Shown piece after piece: positions 36,314-47,835 of a stretch of DNA of 64,000 nt (the stretch's first letter is position 1; every line of letters starts with the position of its first letter). The notes under the pieces were generated by a model. That model was not told the origin of the DNA, made no database searches, and saw only the letters and a list, made by a program, of their open reading frames with translations. Source of the DNA: Ahaetulla prasina. Its lineage: Eukaryota > Chordata > Lepidosauria > Squamata > Colubridae. The position numbers and the translations under genes are program-made. The stretch spans positions 177,050,502-177,114,501 of the forward strand of contig NC_080541.1 in assembly GCF_028640845.1 (NCBI RefSeq), written 5' to 3'.

Positions 36314-39300
36314 GTCTGTACCTGTTCTGTTTGGTTGCTGTACCAAACCAGACAGTTATAGAAGTAAAATAACAGATTCAATAATTCCTCTATAAAACTG
36401 TATCAACAGCTCCTTGGGCAGTCTGAATTTCCTGAGCTGATGTAAGAAACACATTCATTGGTGTGTCTTTTAAATGATGGTTCTAATGTTGGGTGTCCAT
36501 TTCAAATCTGGAAGATTATAGAATCTTGAAGGACATTATGTAAATTTATTCATGAGTAAACTCCATAAATTTTCCTTCTCCATCTGCAGTCTGTAAGATA
36601 CTGTGTTGCAAGCATTTTTTGGCCTTCACATAATACAAACTTCAAATAATAGAACCCAGTAGCAGGAAAAGGCATTTATTTCTATTCTGTACCAAGATTA
36701 TACAGTATCAACCACATTTTCGTACAGGAGGGGCAATCTCCACCCAGCTGCAAACAAATGCAATTAATTAGCTTTATATGTATTCAGAAGAAATTCCCCA
36801 CAAATGAGTCATTGAGTTTTTAAAGGGTGTCCAGGGTTATGTCAAGCAGACATTGCGTGTAAATCAATGACACACCTTGTGTACGGGAACACACGCTGTA
36901 GCCTGCAGGTCTGTTCTCTCTAAGACATAGCACAATAGAATGGCTGGTTGATGGACATTCCCAAAGAGTCTCCTATGAATAAATACACATACACTTGGAA
37001 CAACATCAGGAAGAGAGTTTCTATTTATTTTTTCTGTGTAAAACAAAGAGAATTCGGGGAGGGGCTGTTTCACCTTCTTGAAACAAGGACTTGGGCTTAC
37101 CAGGGGGTGGGAAGACACTGTTCTGCCTGTTCTATGTAGGCAAACTATCCCCTTTCTTTGATTTGGTTATTCCAATGACTTATCAAATTACAAAGGCATT
37201 TTGACCTATTTTCTGTTACCTTTTGTACAAAAAAAAAATCCAAGTAGCGGTAATATGTTTTCTTATAGCACTATGTGCTATATTTTGTGCACTATGCACA
37301 AAACATATCTCAGCTGCCTTTCCTACATAAACAGGTTCAGTTCTGTTCAGAGGCAGGGGAGACTTTAGCAAAGTTTAGTTGTATTTTAAAAACAATTTAG
37401 ACTTAGTATTATCAGGAATCCCAATTTAATACACACTCTAAACCAATGTCTTTAACACTAGTTTAAAATTGGCTAGTTTCACAGCTAAAGCTAAAGGATT
37501 ATGCAGATAATAATCTAACAGTTATTTTCTTCTACTTACCTAGGAAGACATGAATATACTTTTTTTGCTTGAGGTGCAATCAGGTCTGTGATACCTGGGC
37601 TGCAAAATTCCAGAGGGCAGCACAAAATGACAGCAAAAAGATTTTTAACCCCCTTAAATGCTTGGCTGTCATCAAGGAATTCACTAAAGATTGGACACCC
37701 AGGTAGCTTTATGTGTGCTGGGCTTTGCTAGACTCCAACCTTCTGACAAAGCAATTCAGAAAAGTCAGCTCATCCAGTGGTTCTTTTAGGTTTCACACCG
37801 TCTTCCTGGTGAATCCCAAAGATTGATTGCTAAAAGGTAGAATTTTTAACTCCACTTAAATTGCTTAAGGTTTTAATACACATGTAACTATTAACCCTGA
37901 ATAGAAATACTAGATTATTAACCCTGAATAGAAATAATAGAAGAAACCAATACAACCTCCTGAGAATTCCCTCATATTTAGGTGTCCCAAAGCTATGGTT
38001 AAGTTTCTGCTTTCTTTCTTGACGCCATCATACTTCTAAATATTGCACATATTACTATCCAAAAAATTTAGCAGAAACAAAAATAGTTGTTTATAATAAT
38101 TAATGGAATGTGACATCTTGTTAGTAGGTAACATGTAACATGACCTTTCTGTATTTTCTTCATGTAAAGAAAAGTAGAATTATGGTTATCAGCTTGTTCA
38201 TATCAAAGGATTCAAATAGCTTTCCAAAGTGCAGGGCAATTGGGAAAATATGTGCCCCTTTGTTATGGGTCATGAATGATTAATTTGTTTTATCTCTTTT
38301 CTTATCATTTGTGCAAACTATTGATTTTGGAGCATCTCATTTTACTTTCCTGAGAGAAGCAGAAAATGATAAAGGCAGGTTACTATCCTTTTTACCTTTC
38401 AACTAAATCTCAGATGACTACCAATATTAAAAAGAAGCAACAGAAATGCAATTCTCTCATTTAGTTAGTGGAAAAGGTTGAAGAATAAATTATGGACATT
38501 TGCAAGCAGATGGTTCTCCTAACATTAGATGTGAAACCTAAGAGAACTTGTGTCTCAGAAGTGAAGATCAATCTTGTCCCCAAAGAGCAGGTAACGTGAA
38601 AAGGCAATCTATGTGGAATGGGTGGTGAGGAATTCATTCTTCATGCTTGATGCTAAAATGCTAGCTTAATGAAAAATAACCTCAGGGGAAGAAGATAAAA
38701 GATACATGGTAAAGACTGACCTTAATTTTTTTTCATAATGCTTTTCATACTATGGTGAATAGCTCCTCCATTAATATACACTGCAGGTTCAGTAAATGTT
38801 AGAGTTGAAGCCTCTTGATGTCTTTATCCTTAAGAGTTTTATTTTTCCAAGAACTCTGTCCACTTCCTCAGGATCCAGGCTAAACTATTTCCAGATATCA
38901 CCTCATGATTTTAGCCTCAGCACCTCTCACTAATGTTATCTATAAAGTGCCCTGCTAACAGCTCACACAATACTTCTGACTGATCTTTCTCTAAAAGAAT
39001 AAATTTCATTGTAAAAAGGATAGCTGGAAGACACTTAGAAGTACAATGAATCAGGAACTGCTGAACCTGCTTGTGTACTTTGTAAAGAAAACTAATAATT
39101 TTATAATATCACTTTGTTTCATAATAAGAAGCCTGCAGGATCAAGCCAAGGGCAATCCATCAATCTATTTCCAAAAATAGGCAGTTCATGCCTGGTAGGC
39201 CCAAATGAAGAATATGAAGATAAGATATCCTTTGCCTCCTAGAATTCAAAGGGTTTTTTAAACTTCTGAATATAGATTAAGCTATGAAGTTTAATGTGGC

Positions 39301-39337
39301 TATGTAGGCAATACATTCTAAACCCCAAATTCCTTAC

Positions 39338-39484
39338 CTCTTTGATGGCAGACATCTTGATGTTCTCATAGTAATGTAGTGGTGCATTGGGAGAGTTCAT
39401 GTCATAACCAAATCCAGCCACAGCTACTTCATCACAATTGTGGAGCACCATGGTAATTGCTACACTTCCCAGAGTAGGAATATT
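39338..39484 (-). CDS. ST3GAL3: ST3GAL3, penultimate coding exon (end of sialylmotif S, motif III)
   Basis: This exon is 147 bp, exactly 49 codons, bounded by CCACAG on its 5' side and GTAAGG on its 3' side (minus strand). It begins NIPTLGSVAITM and continues through CDEVAVAGFGYDM to HYYE and AIKE. The first part completes sialylmotif S, which binds donor and acceptor; the HYYE block is sialylmotif III. No stop, frameshift or missing motif residue is visible. Compared with mammalian ST3GAL3 I see only mild substitutions, for example Asn after Leu-His in place of Gly, and ENIKMS in place of ETVRMA. The exon joins phase 0 to both neighbours, which lie about 15.0 kb upstream and 16.4 kb downstream in transcript direction. 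It appears to be a functional exon under purifying constraint. Confidence 0.97.
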
Positions 39485-40200
39485 CTGTGGAGGAAAGGGG
39501 AATGAAGCAAAACACAAACAATTAAGTTTTTGTCTTCTTAAGTGCCAATCTGGGAACAGATCCCAAGTGGAAAATGCAGTGGGACTACTACATCTAGAGA
39601 TAATATTTTGAGGATCCAGTCTAAAGGTCTAGTCCAACACAGTGCTAAAGTGAATTACGTACCAGAATATGAAGTTAAGATTTCATGGTGATCGACAATA
39701 GGATAGGAATGCAATGCAGAATGCAGAGGAAGAAAGAGGAAAAGGAAAGACATCAACTGTAATGGCTATAGAAAAAAAAGTGATAATATATAATTGATGT
39801 ATAGGTCTGTTTTGTTTTTTCTTTTTATGCACATTTTTGTGTAGTCTTGTCTAGTTCTGTTCTATTTTTCATTTACTTTTTTTTCTTTTTCCTTCTTTTG
39901 GAGTTTGTTTTTTAACATTTTGAATAAAACAGAATTTGAAAATGAAGAAAAAAAGGTGAACTATAAGTGAATAGTGAATAGTTCCATAATTATTCAAGTC
40001 AAGTTCAAAAATCACATTTCTGATGAGTGCTGATTGGCTTACAACAATTTTGGAGCAACTGAGAACAGTCAGACTAGAAAAGCAGGATTTCTAAATTAGG
40101 CATTCTGTAGTAAATGATCATTGTATGTATTTTCAAGCAGAATATAGTTCAAAGCTTAATTAACTGTGGTACTATAATACGAAATGACAATTTACTGGTA

Positions 40201-40567
40201 TAGGTAGTCCTTGACTTACGACCACAATTGAGTCCAAAATTTATGTTGTTAAGTGAGTTTTACAACCTTTTCAGACACAGTTTTAAGTGAATCATTGCAA
40301 TTGTTAAGATAGTAACACAGTTGTTAAGTGACTCTGACTTTACCATTGATTTTGCTTGTAAGAAGGTTGCAAAAGCTATTCACTTGACCCCAGGACACTG
40401 CAACCATCATAAATATGAACCAGTTGCCAAGCAGCTGAATTTTGATCACATGACCATGGGGATGGTGCAATGGTTGTAAGTGTGAAAAACGGTTATAAGT
40501 CATTTTTATCAGTGCCGTTGTAACTTTGAATGGTCATTAAATGAACTTATAAATCGACAACTACCTG
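40201..40567. mobile_element. Tigger-like (Tc1/mariner) non-autonomous element, 367 bp
   Basis: The left end TAGGTAGTCCTTGACTTACG and right end (reverse complement CAGGTAGTTGTCGATTT) form terminal inverted repeats flanked by TA on both sides. Interior blocks (TTGTTAAGTGA repeated; TGATCACATGACCATGG) are shared with the relic at 690-895. Confidence 0.82.
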
Positions 40568-41567
40568 TACCTCTTTCTGACTTAACTACTAACACAACCT
40601 TAACTAACCTGGGAACCTGCCAAATCAGTGGAGGTCAATTCTAAAATGTCTTGACAATGGTCATGGTGGCTGGAAGGTTCTGGGACTGGAATGTGTATGT
40701 GTAAAAGGTACTATAGGTATTAAGGGCATTATAAAGTTTAGGCTAATTTTTCTTTCCAGCAGAAGTAGAAAAGCTCTATCTTTTGTTTGACTTCTTTCCT
40801 ACTGCCTAACTGCCTGAGACTGTAGTGCTACCAGCTGCTTTAGGGAGTGATTCCTTTCAGGATCACCTGAAATGCTGATGCCCATAAATCACAGTAAAAA
40901 ACCTTTAGCAGAGAGTATACATAAGCAAGCCAAGCTACATGGCAGCATCTAGTTGACTTTGACTAATCACAAAACTGAAGGAGTGCATAACCTGGTTACT
41001 ACTAGGATGAGGAACTAACAGGAAACATTAGGGCTGTACGTTAATCTGTACAAACAAAATATCAGAAGGAGATTATGCCATAAAACTTTTTTGCCGTTCA
41101 GAAAAACACATAGATGTTTTCATTCCATGAAATCACATGGAGTCAAGCTTAACTCCAAGATTTTATGCATGCATGCACCCATACTTTCTTTTAACCCCCA
41201 TTCCTCATGTTACCTATTAGAAGTTAATCTTGTCTAAGTGGAGCAGATAGGGTTCATTAAGGAAAAGATCAGTTGTTTCAGAGCAGTGAAAATTCCAGGC
41301 ACTGGATCCTAACATTGAGTAGACAATCCTAGACCTCAGTTAAACAAATTTATCTTCTTGTGTCTTCGAAAGAAGTATACTTCTAACAACAGGATTGCTG
41401 CTTCTTCATTGCCTTGCCAGTTTTATAAGCTACTGAGGTCATTTCTATGTTGTTATCTTTGACTGGCAGGAGATATCAGTATAATTAAAATACATTTCTG
41501 AAGAGATATTTATCATATCTACTTTTTCTATAAATTTTAGTTGTTTTTATTTCACATGGGACATAGG

Positions 41568-41632
41568 ATAATACTAGTTCAAGAGAATATTAATTAATTA
41601 TAATTAATATTCTCTTGAATAACTAGTATTAT
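41568..41632. repeat. Near-perfect AT-rich palindrome
   Basis: ATAATACTAGTTCAAGAGAA... on the left pairs with ...TTCTCTTGAATAACTAGTAT on the right, with a 3-nt bulge. Stem arms are about 29 nt. Confidence 0.85.
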
Positions 41633-42427
41633 AAATAATTAATTATCATAAACACTCTTTCCTGAAAATTAATTTCAGTCCCTGTCTCATATCTCAAACA
41701 CTTTATGGTTACTATAAATATAATCATGGAACAGAATGTAAACTATCAGCCTCACCACCCCCATAGACATATACCGGTAGATACATTACTTATATAATAA
41801 AACAGGTTTTATAAGCAGTCCTTGTCACTTATGATGTTCAATCTCTTCCAGAGATACCTTTTTAAGCAATCATCCATTTAAAAATAGTGAATTCATGACA
41901 CACTATCCAGCAATCATGTTTCTTTTTCAAATAACTTTGCAGATATTAATTCAAGATCTGGTCTGTAAAATTTGTCACTAAAATACTTTAAAGATAGTAT
42001 ATCAATTATTTCCAAATATTTTCAAAGCTGACTTTCTGTTGGTGAAAGTTGACATACTATTAATGTGCCATTAAAATAAATTAAGGTATCATATTATAGT
42101 ATGATAGTATCATATTATACTATTTTTGGCACTACTGTGGAGAGGCAATACTGTATTTGAATGTTCCTGTAGGGTAGATCGTTCCTGCAAGGACTAGTAT
42201 ATTAAAATTAGTCTCAGCCCACCAATATACCATTAGCACAGTTCTTTTAATATATTTGAAAGAAAACCAAAGATGTTTCCCTCTTATTCTTCAGATATTT
42301 AGCAATCAGTAATTCTAGTAGGGTAACGGAGTTTTTCAATTATCATACTAGGGTTAAGGAGCAATTATTTGTATATTTGATTTTTAGTCTGAGTAGCTAG
42401 GTTGAATATCACAATGTATGCTATACA

Positions 42428-43226
42428 CCATGTTTCCCCGAAAATAAGACCTGGTCTTAATTTTTTTTAATTTATTTAATTTATTTATTTATAATTTAAT
42501 TTCTATACCGCCCTTCTCCCGAAGGACTCAGGGTGGTTTACAGCCATATTAAAACACAGAATATAAATAACAAATTTAAAAAGAATTATAAATATTTAGT
42601 AGGCCAAATCAACTAAAACGGTCATAGACCGACATAAAACCCCTTTAAAATTACAATTAAAATACACTTAGGCTAGTCCCGCATGATGAAATAATAAAGT
42701 CTTCAGTTCACGTTTGAAGGTCCAGAGGTCGGGGAGTTGGCGTAATCCCGGAGGCAGCTCATTCCAAAGGGCCGGTGCTGCCACAGAGAAGGCTCTCCCC
42801 CTGGGGGCCGCCAACCGACATTGTTTGGTCGATGTCACCCTGAGAAGGCCCACTCTGTGGGAGCGCACAGGTCGTTGGGAGGCTATCGGTGGCAGAAGGC
42901 GGTCTCGTAGATAACCCGGTCCTAAGCCATGGAGCGCTTTAAAGGTGGTCACTAACACCTTGAATTGCTCCCGGAAGGCTACCAGCAGCCAGTGCAGGCC
43001 ACGCAGGATAGGTGTTATATGGAAGCAACGCAGTGCTCCCTCTATCACCCGCGCAGCCGCATTCTGCACTAGCTGGAGCCTCCTGGTGCTCTTCAAGGGG
43101 AGCCCCATGTAGAGAGCATTGCAATAGTTTGAACCCTGAAATAAGCGCTTGGCCTTATTGTCATGCACTCAAAAGCCCAATTGGGCTTATTATCAGGGGA
43201 TGTCTTATTTTGGGGGAAACAGGGTA
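42428..43226. mobile_element. MITE (CATGTTTCCCC type) split by an L2 insertion
   Basis: The left end CCATGTTTCCCCGAAAATAA and right end (reverse complement CCCTGTTTCCCCCAAAATAA) are the inverted repeats of the same family as 6797-7037. Between them, from about 42462 to 43136, lies an L2 LINE. The remaining MITE sequence reads in reverse relative to the 6.8-kb copy. Confidence 0.82.
42462..43136 (-). mobile_element. L2-type LINE, 5'-truncated, C-terminal RT and 3' end
   Basis: The minus strand is open from the 5' truncation to the natural stop near 42668 and encodes NYCNALYMGLPL, LQLVQNAAARVIEGAL, ITPILRGLHWL, LVTTFKALHGLGPGYLRDR and APALWNELPPGLRQLPD. The 3' end matches 10411-10460 (AGAAGGGCGGTATAGAAAT plus AAAT tail). 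Intactness of this reading frame suggests a fairly young insertion. The extra residues at the start of the frame come from the MITE. Confidence 0.9.
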
Positions 43227-43417
43227 CCCCACTTTCCAGTTATGTACATAACATTATGTATATTGGATGCAAATTAAAATAGACTTATCCATAGTAATTT
43301 TCCAACAATATTTACTGTAATAACAATATATAGCACTCCAAATGCAGAATGGATTCCCATCAGTGATCTCAGATGGCAGAGCATTTTAAGTATTTTAGCA
43401 TTTCAGGCTGATATGAT

Positions 43418-43705
43418 GGGTACATCATATCTTTCCACTTATGACTGTATGACTGTAACTTTGTTGCTGGCAATCCTTATGATTTATATTGATATACTGA
43501 CCATCAATTGTGTTGTAAATGTTGTACCTTGATGAACGTATCTTTTCTTTTATGTACACTGAGAGCATATGCACCAAGACAAATTCCTTGTGTGTCCAAT
43601 CACACTTGGCCAATAAAAAATTCTATTCTATTCTATTCTATTCTATTCTATTCTATTCTATTCTATTCTATTCTATTCTATTCTATTCTATTCTATTCTA
43701 TTCTA
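43418..43705 (+). mobile_element. AATAG-family LINE 3' end, plus strand
   Basis: The 3' UTR blocks (TGTACACTGAGAGCATATGC; CTTGTGTGTCCAATCACAC) lead to CCAATAAAAAA and then the (TTCTA)n array at 43619-43705. Confidence 0.9.
43619..43705. repeat. (ATTCT)n microsatellite, LINE-seeded
   Basis: About 17 perfect pentamers follow the LINE 3' end directly. Confidence 0.97.
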
Positions 43706-43887
43706 CATTATTTGCAAAATGTCAACTTCATGAGATACAGAAGAACAAAATAGTAAATATCTTTCTGGTTGCTGTATGAGAAAAATTGTAAGGATCTCTG
43801 ACAAGTTATTAGAAATGACTATTACATCATCTAAGCTAAGGTAATCTGTTGGATCAAAATCTAATGAAGTCCAAAGGTTTTCATCGC

Positions 43888-43944
43888 ACATCGCGTATGC
43901 GCAGCCAGCGAACTGGTAGTAAACCAGTTCAGATTTCACCACTG
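43888..43944. mobile_element. Truncated hAT right end
   Basis: GCAGCCAGCGAACTGGTAGT and CAGATTTCACCACTG match the right end of the element at 50684-50991; no left end is present. Confidence 0.7.
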
Positions 43945-45386
43945 TTGTAGATGGTCCTGGACAACTGCTGAACAGGAGTTAAGATCATAATGCCAGGCAA
44001 AATAGTTCAAGTTTATATTAGAACAGTGCTCATTGTTAAAAGAAGAGTATTTTAACTGAGAAGAGAAGAACAATGTCTCTCAAAAAAATGTTCCTGTTTA
44101 ATAATACATCACATTGTCTGCCCACAAAGAAGGGTTATAAACTCAAATGCTCATGAAAACCAGACCATATAATGACCACAATTTTGTACAAACAGAAGCA
44201 AATTGTTATTTTTGCTTTTGTACTTAATGCTGGTTGGATTCAACGGTCAATTGATTTATAGATTAAAATTGGATTAGATTAATATTGAAACCAGATCATC
44301 AAACAGCAGTTCGGGATGTAAAGTTATAACTGCTATGCCATGGAGAGATCGTGATTGAAGCAAAATAGTCCATTAATTCTTTGGCAAGCACAATTCCTGC
44401 TGATGCTCCAAAGTTTTAGTTCCTTGGGTCCTTCTTTGGTTATTTTGAAGGCTACTACACAAATTAAAATAGCTTTATAATAATCTTTTCAAATAGCTGG
44501 CACATTGTGTAAAAACTGTAATAATAGTTATTAACAAACATATTGCTTGAAAATCCCACCTTGAGTACAACTGGGTGCGGACACCACTTGCTAAACACTT
44601 TTTAAATCAGAGTTTTATATGTCCCAGGGCCACCTGCAGCTTGTAATTCCTGCCCCCCTTTTTTTTTTGGATCTCAAGTGCTCCAGATGTTGTTTTAGCA
44701 ATGTTTGACAGCAACTGCCAAGAAGCAGCATTGTAATTCTTGCTATTTTTTCCATACAATACTAAAAACAAAAGGTTATAAATCTTATTTCAGTCATTAA
44801 AGCGAACCCAAAGAAAAAATAATATATCCCTCCAAAAAGTGGATAATCCCAGAAAGTTTGATTTGAAATTTAGATGGCAATCCCTGTCCATCTAAATGAA
44901 AAAAAAAAGGTAGTTTCTTAATGCTAAAACATTTTCATCCTGATTTAAATTACTGCATTTGCCACTGTGCATGAAGGAACATATCATATTTTTATTTTAG
45001 AAAAATATTATTTCATCTTTTACTCTCCCAAAGAATTTCCAAAGCAGACGCTTATTTAAAATAATACATTCTCATAATGTAATATAAATGCATTAAGATA
45101 AAGAGGCAATATCTAAATGACAAATGTTTCATTAGCAATGTTATTTCTGATCTTAAATGGGCATAGATGTAGAATTTTAGTGGCTAGAGGTTGGTTCTGT
45201 TATAGCCTTTGAAGGATGCTATAACAGAATGGACTCTGCATTATGAGTCACAGAATTAATAGTTCAGGATAGAGTTAAGGAAGACTGATTTTCCAATCAA
45301 AATGTAAGCAGAAAGAAGAAGAAACCTTTGGCAGAGAAAACTTTTCCTAACTCTTTTCCCACTATTTATAGTCTGCTAATCCACTC

Positions 45387-45428
45387 TGGCAAACAAACAG
45401 ACAAACAAACAAACAAACAAACAAACCA
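45387..45428. repeat. (CAAA)n microsatellite
   Basis: About ten CAAA-type tetramers with one CAGA variant. Confidence 0.95.
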
Positions 45429-45939
45429 ATCGATCCTTCCTAACTGAGAACAACTGCTCTGGAAAGAATCTGATACAGAATAGTCTGTAAGAAACGTGTT
45501 TTACTAACTCAAAGCAGAAGCAAGTTTAATTATTTAGATCAGAAGTTAAAAGAACTACAGTTCTCAGAAAACAGAGCAGCACTGCCCACCAAAAGCATTC
45601 TGACAGTGGGCAAAACACCCTTAGGACTAAACTACAAAACAACCAGGAAGGTGACAATCCTATGAATCACTGAGACTTCCTGATCTCAGGTTAATCCCCA
45701 AGGGAATGGAAGCTGCCAGAACATGACAGAAGTATAAATCCATGACTTGATATATAATGCTAATGCAATAAATTTATTAACAAGGTTGAAGTAGCTTGAG
45801 GGACAGAAAGTCATTAATGCTTTTAAAAGCCCAACCTACAATTCCCAATTATGGACAAAACAATATAATGAACCAAACAATTGTAAAGTAGTTTTAAAAG
45901 CTGAAAGAATCACTCACATCAAGTTTTCTAATTTTATTA

Positions 45940-46125
45940 AAATAAATGTTTAGGTTTAATTTTTCACTTTTAGGTTAATGTTTTAATCAATTTTATTCTA
46001 TGAGACTTATTTTTTATTCTACTTATTGTTTTTTTATTGTGTAAATTTTCTATGATACCCAGAATCTGGTCGGTTTCAGTAAGAAATACATCGGGAAATG
46101 TAAATAAAAACAACTAAACAATGAG
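45940..46125 (+). mobile_element. Decayed LINE/SINE 3' tail (tentative)
   Basis: TTTTATTGTGTAAATTTTCT ... GAATCTGGTCGGTTTCAG ... AAATGTAAATAAAA has the layout of the common squamate CR1/L2-type tail (GCCGCCC-GAGTC ... GCGGTATAAAT). Divergence is high. Confidence 0.35.
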
Positions 46126-46161
46126 AATCCAGATAATTTCAATAGAGTCTCATGAATTTTT

Positions 46162-47835
46162 TTTTTAATTTTTTTTTCATATTTTTTTTTCTTTATTTTT
46201 TTTTTTATTCAAAAAGTTTTACAAAAAATTCCCTTTCCCCCAACCCTCTCCTTCACAAACCCCTCCCCTCCCCTGGCTTCCCGGAACAAACACAAGGTAT
46301 AGTTAAAAATAAAACAAACATATGCTTAAAAAAATTTTTTTCCCAAAACTATTATACCAATTCTCCCTCTCTAGCTCTGACTTCCTCCTTACATAACCAA
46401 ATCCTTCAAAAAATTAACAATAAACAGTAATAAAATATATAAATCAGTAGAACAAATTAATCCTAAAATATTTAAAACCAGCTAAAGCATAAAAATCCAA
46501 TCCAGTTCAGAGAATATCTCCTTATAGCTTCTATAACCATATAACCATATAATTTCCCCAAGTCTTTCTTACATAAGATCTTTCAAGAATATTCTATTTA
46601 AAATTCAATACAACAGATTATAAAATTTATAAAATTTCAATAGAAAATTACAATATTATTTAATTAATTACAATATCTATTCAACTTTAGTCCTTCCTCA
46701 TCAAAATCCAGTATATCCAAATATCTAGTCTCTTATAATCACAAATTGCCTTTCGGGACACTAATATTTTGTCTATTAATATTTTAAAAACCTTGTTTCA
46801 AAAATAATACTTTTGTCTCTTGCCATTTTTTGGTGCATTAATCTCTGTCTTTCCTTCGTTGCTCCTTTTAAAAGTCAATCACAATATTTCCTAGTAATTC
46901 CTTATGTCCAGAAATCCAAAAATTACTGCCGTATATTCCATCAGTCCAAAAGAGAACTCTTGGGAAACATTAAGCTTGTGAGTCTTTTCCATTTGAGGAC
47001 AATCTCCTGTAGCACAAATTCAGGCAGCTCATCCAAACTATTTAAAGAAAACTTCTTTAGATCACCTTGTTTCTTCACGATCAAATCTTCATATTTATCC
47101 ACTTTTATTTGTATGTCCTCCATTCCATTTTCCGAATAATTGCACTGGTTAATTTGCTCCAAACTCTCATCCAAAACGTCCCCATTTTTTATCAATTCGT
47201 ATTTTTGAATAATTAAATACATACTTTCTGTGTAGTCCTGTATAAAGTCACGAATCCATTCTTCTGAAAGAACCTCCATAACAAAATTCCTGCTGAGAAT
47301 CCCCTTGTAAAGTACTTAAACAGCGTAATATAATCCAACAGTCCACAGTCAAACACAATAAGATAAAATCTCCATTCAGTTTCGATTCAACAGCAAAGCT
47401 CCCTTTGATGTATCGCTCTGCTTTCAGTTTCTCTAAAACGAAACTGAAGGGGGGGCGGAAGTCAGAAAATCAAAAATACTTGCAAACCAATAATTGTTCC
47501 TCACACTCGTTCCGCCTGCTTTTCGTATCCACAAAAAGAAATCAATTGTTAGCAGAAGTGGACACCTTCCTCTTTTCCTGCTTTTTCAGGAGCGCAGAGA
47601 ATACTGGAGGTGGGGGAGGGGTAAATAAGGGGATTCGACCGTTCAGGACTTTGTATTACAAAAACAAAGCCCCTAGGGGAATCTACCCAAATCCTCCCCC
47701 TTGCTCTGTCTCTCTCTTTCAACCAGAGAGAGAAATGAAGCCGGGATCAGTTGTTAAATCCGGCTTTTACCATATTCAATGCGGAGTGCCATAAATTAGC
47801 ACCCAACGAGAAAGATGGTGCCACCCAGAAGCCCC
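46162..47835 (-). mobile_element. Short LINE-1-derived element (HAL1-like), with perfect target duplication
   Basis: An insert of about 1.67 kb has an A-rich tail at its low end (AATAAA-containing, after TTGTAAAACTTTTTGAAT, the same 3' motif as the L1 at 16985). Its 5' start is GGGGCTTCTGGGTGGCACC at 47835. Identical 17-bp duplications GAGTCTCATGAATTTTT lie at 46145-46161 and 47836-47852. The first 550 nt are a G+C-rich leader, then a 112-codon open frame (46941-47279), then about 780 nt of non-coding A/T-rich sequence. No reverse transcriptase is encoded. It looks like an internally deleted L1 with its 5' leader preserved. Confidence 0.75.
46941..47279 (-). pseudogene. 112-codon frame in the L1-like element (ORF1-like position)
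   Basis: The frame starts at the first good ATG after the G+C-rich leader, with MEVLSEEWIRDFI, and stays open for 112 codons. It is acidic and rich in E, L and K, but no zinc knuckle, RRM or long heptad pattern is obvious. The position fits ORF1 of an L1, and the normal ORF1 length is about three times greater, so this is probably a truncated ORF1. Whether any protein is made is unknown. I do not recognise the sequence itself. Confidence 0.5.

Larger units (their letters stand above)
34404..36535 (-). mobile_element. AATAG-family LINE copy, interrupted twice
   Basis: Flanks of two inserted hATs rejoin into one LINE collinear with the copy at 3606-4745: the 3' end at 34404-34651, a middle piece at 35368-35545 and a third piece at 36322-36535. 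The tail is a short decayed AATAG/GATAG run. The pieces correspond to the RT C-terminus and 3' UTR. The accumulated substitutions are higher than in the copies at 3606 and 60568. Confidence 0.85.
22969..39337 (-). other. ST3GAL3: ST3GAL3 last intron (about 16.4 kb)
   Basis: The intron is bounded by GTAAGG at 39337 and TATGTAG at 22969 on the minus strand. Identified contents are listed separately: BovB relic, GC-rich hAT-like segment, mini-hAT, Sauria-like SINE, R4-like relic, the nested block at 34.4-36.5 kb. In 23331-29180, 29290-30190, 31140-31700, 31840-32270, 32430-33040, 33890-34400 and 36540-39330 I see only AT-rich unique-looking sequence, with no coding pattern, RNA gene or clear repeat. 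Confidence 0.9.

Noticed and set aside
47405..47794. A 129-codon plus-strand frame
   Set aside because: It is antisense to the G+C-rich leader of the L1-type element and ends within it.
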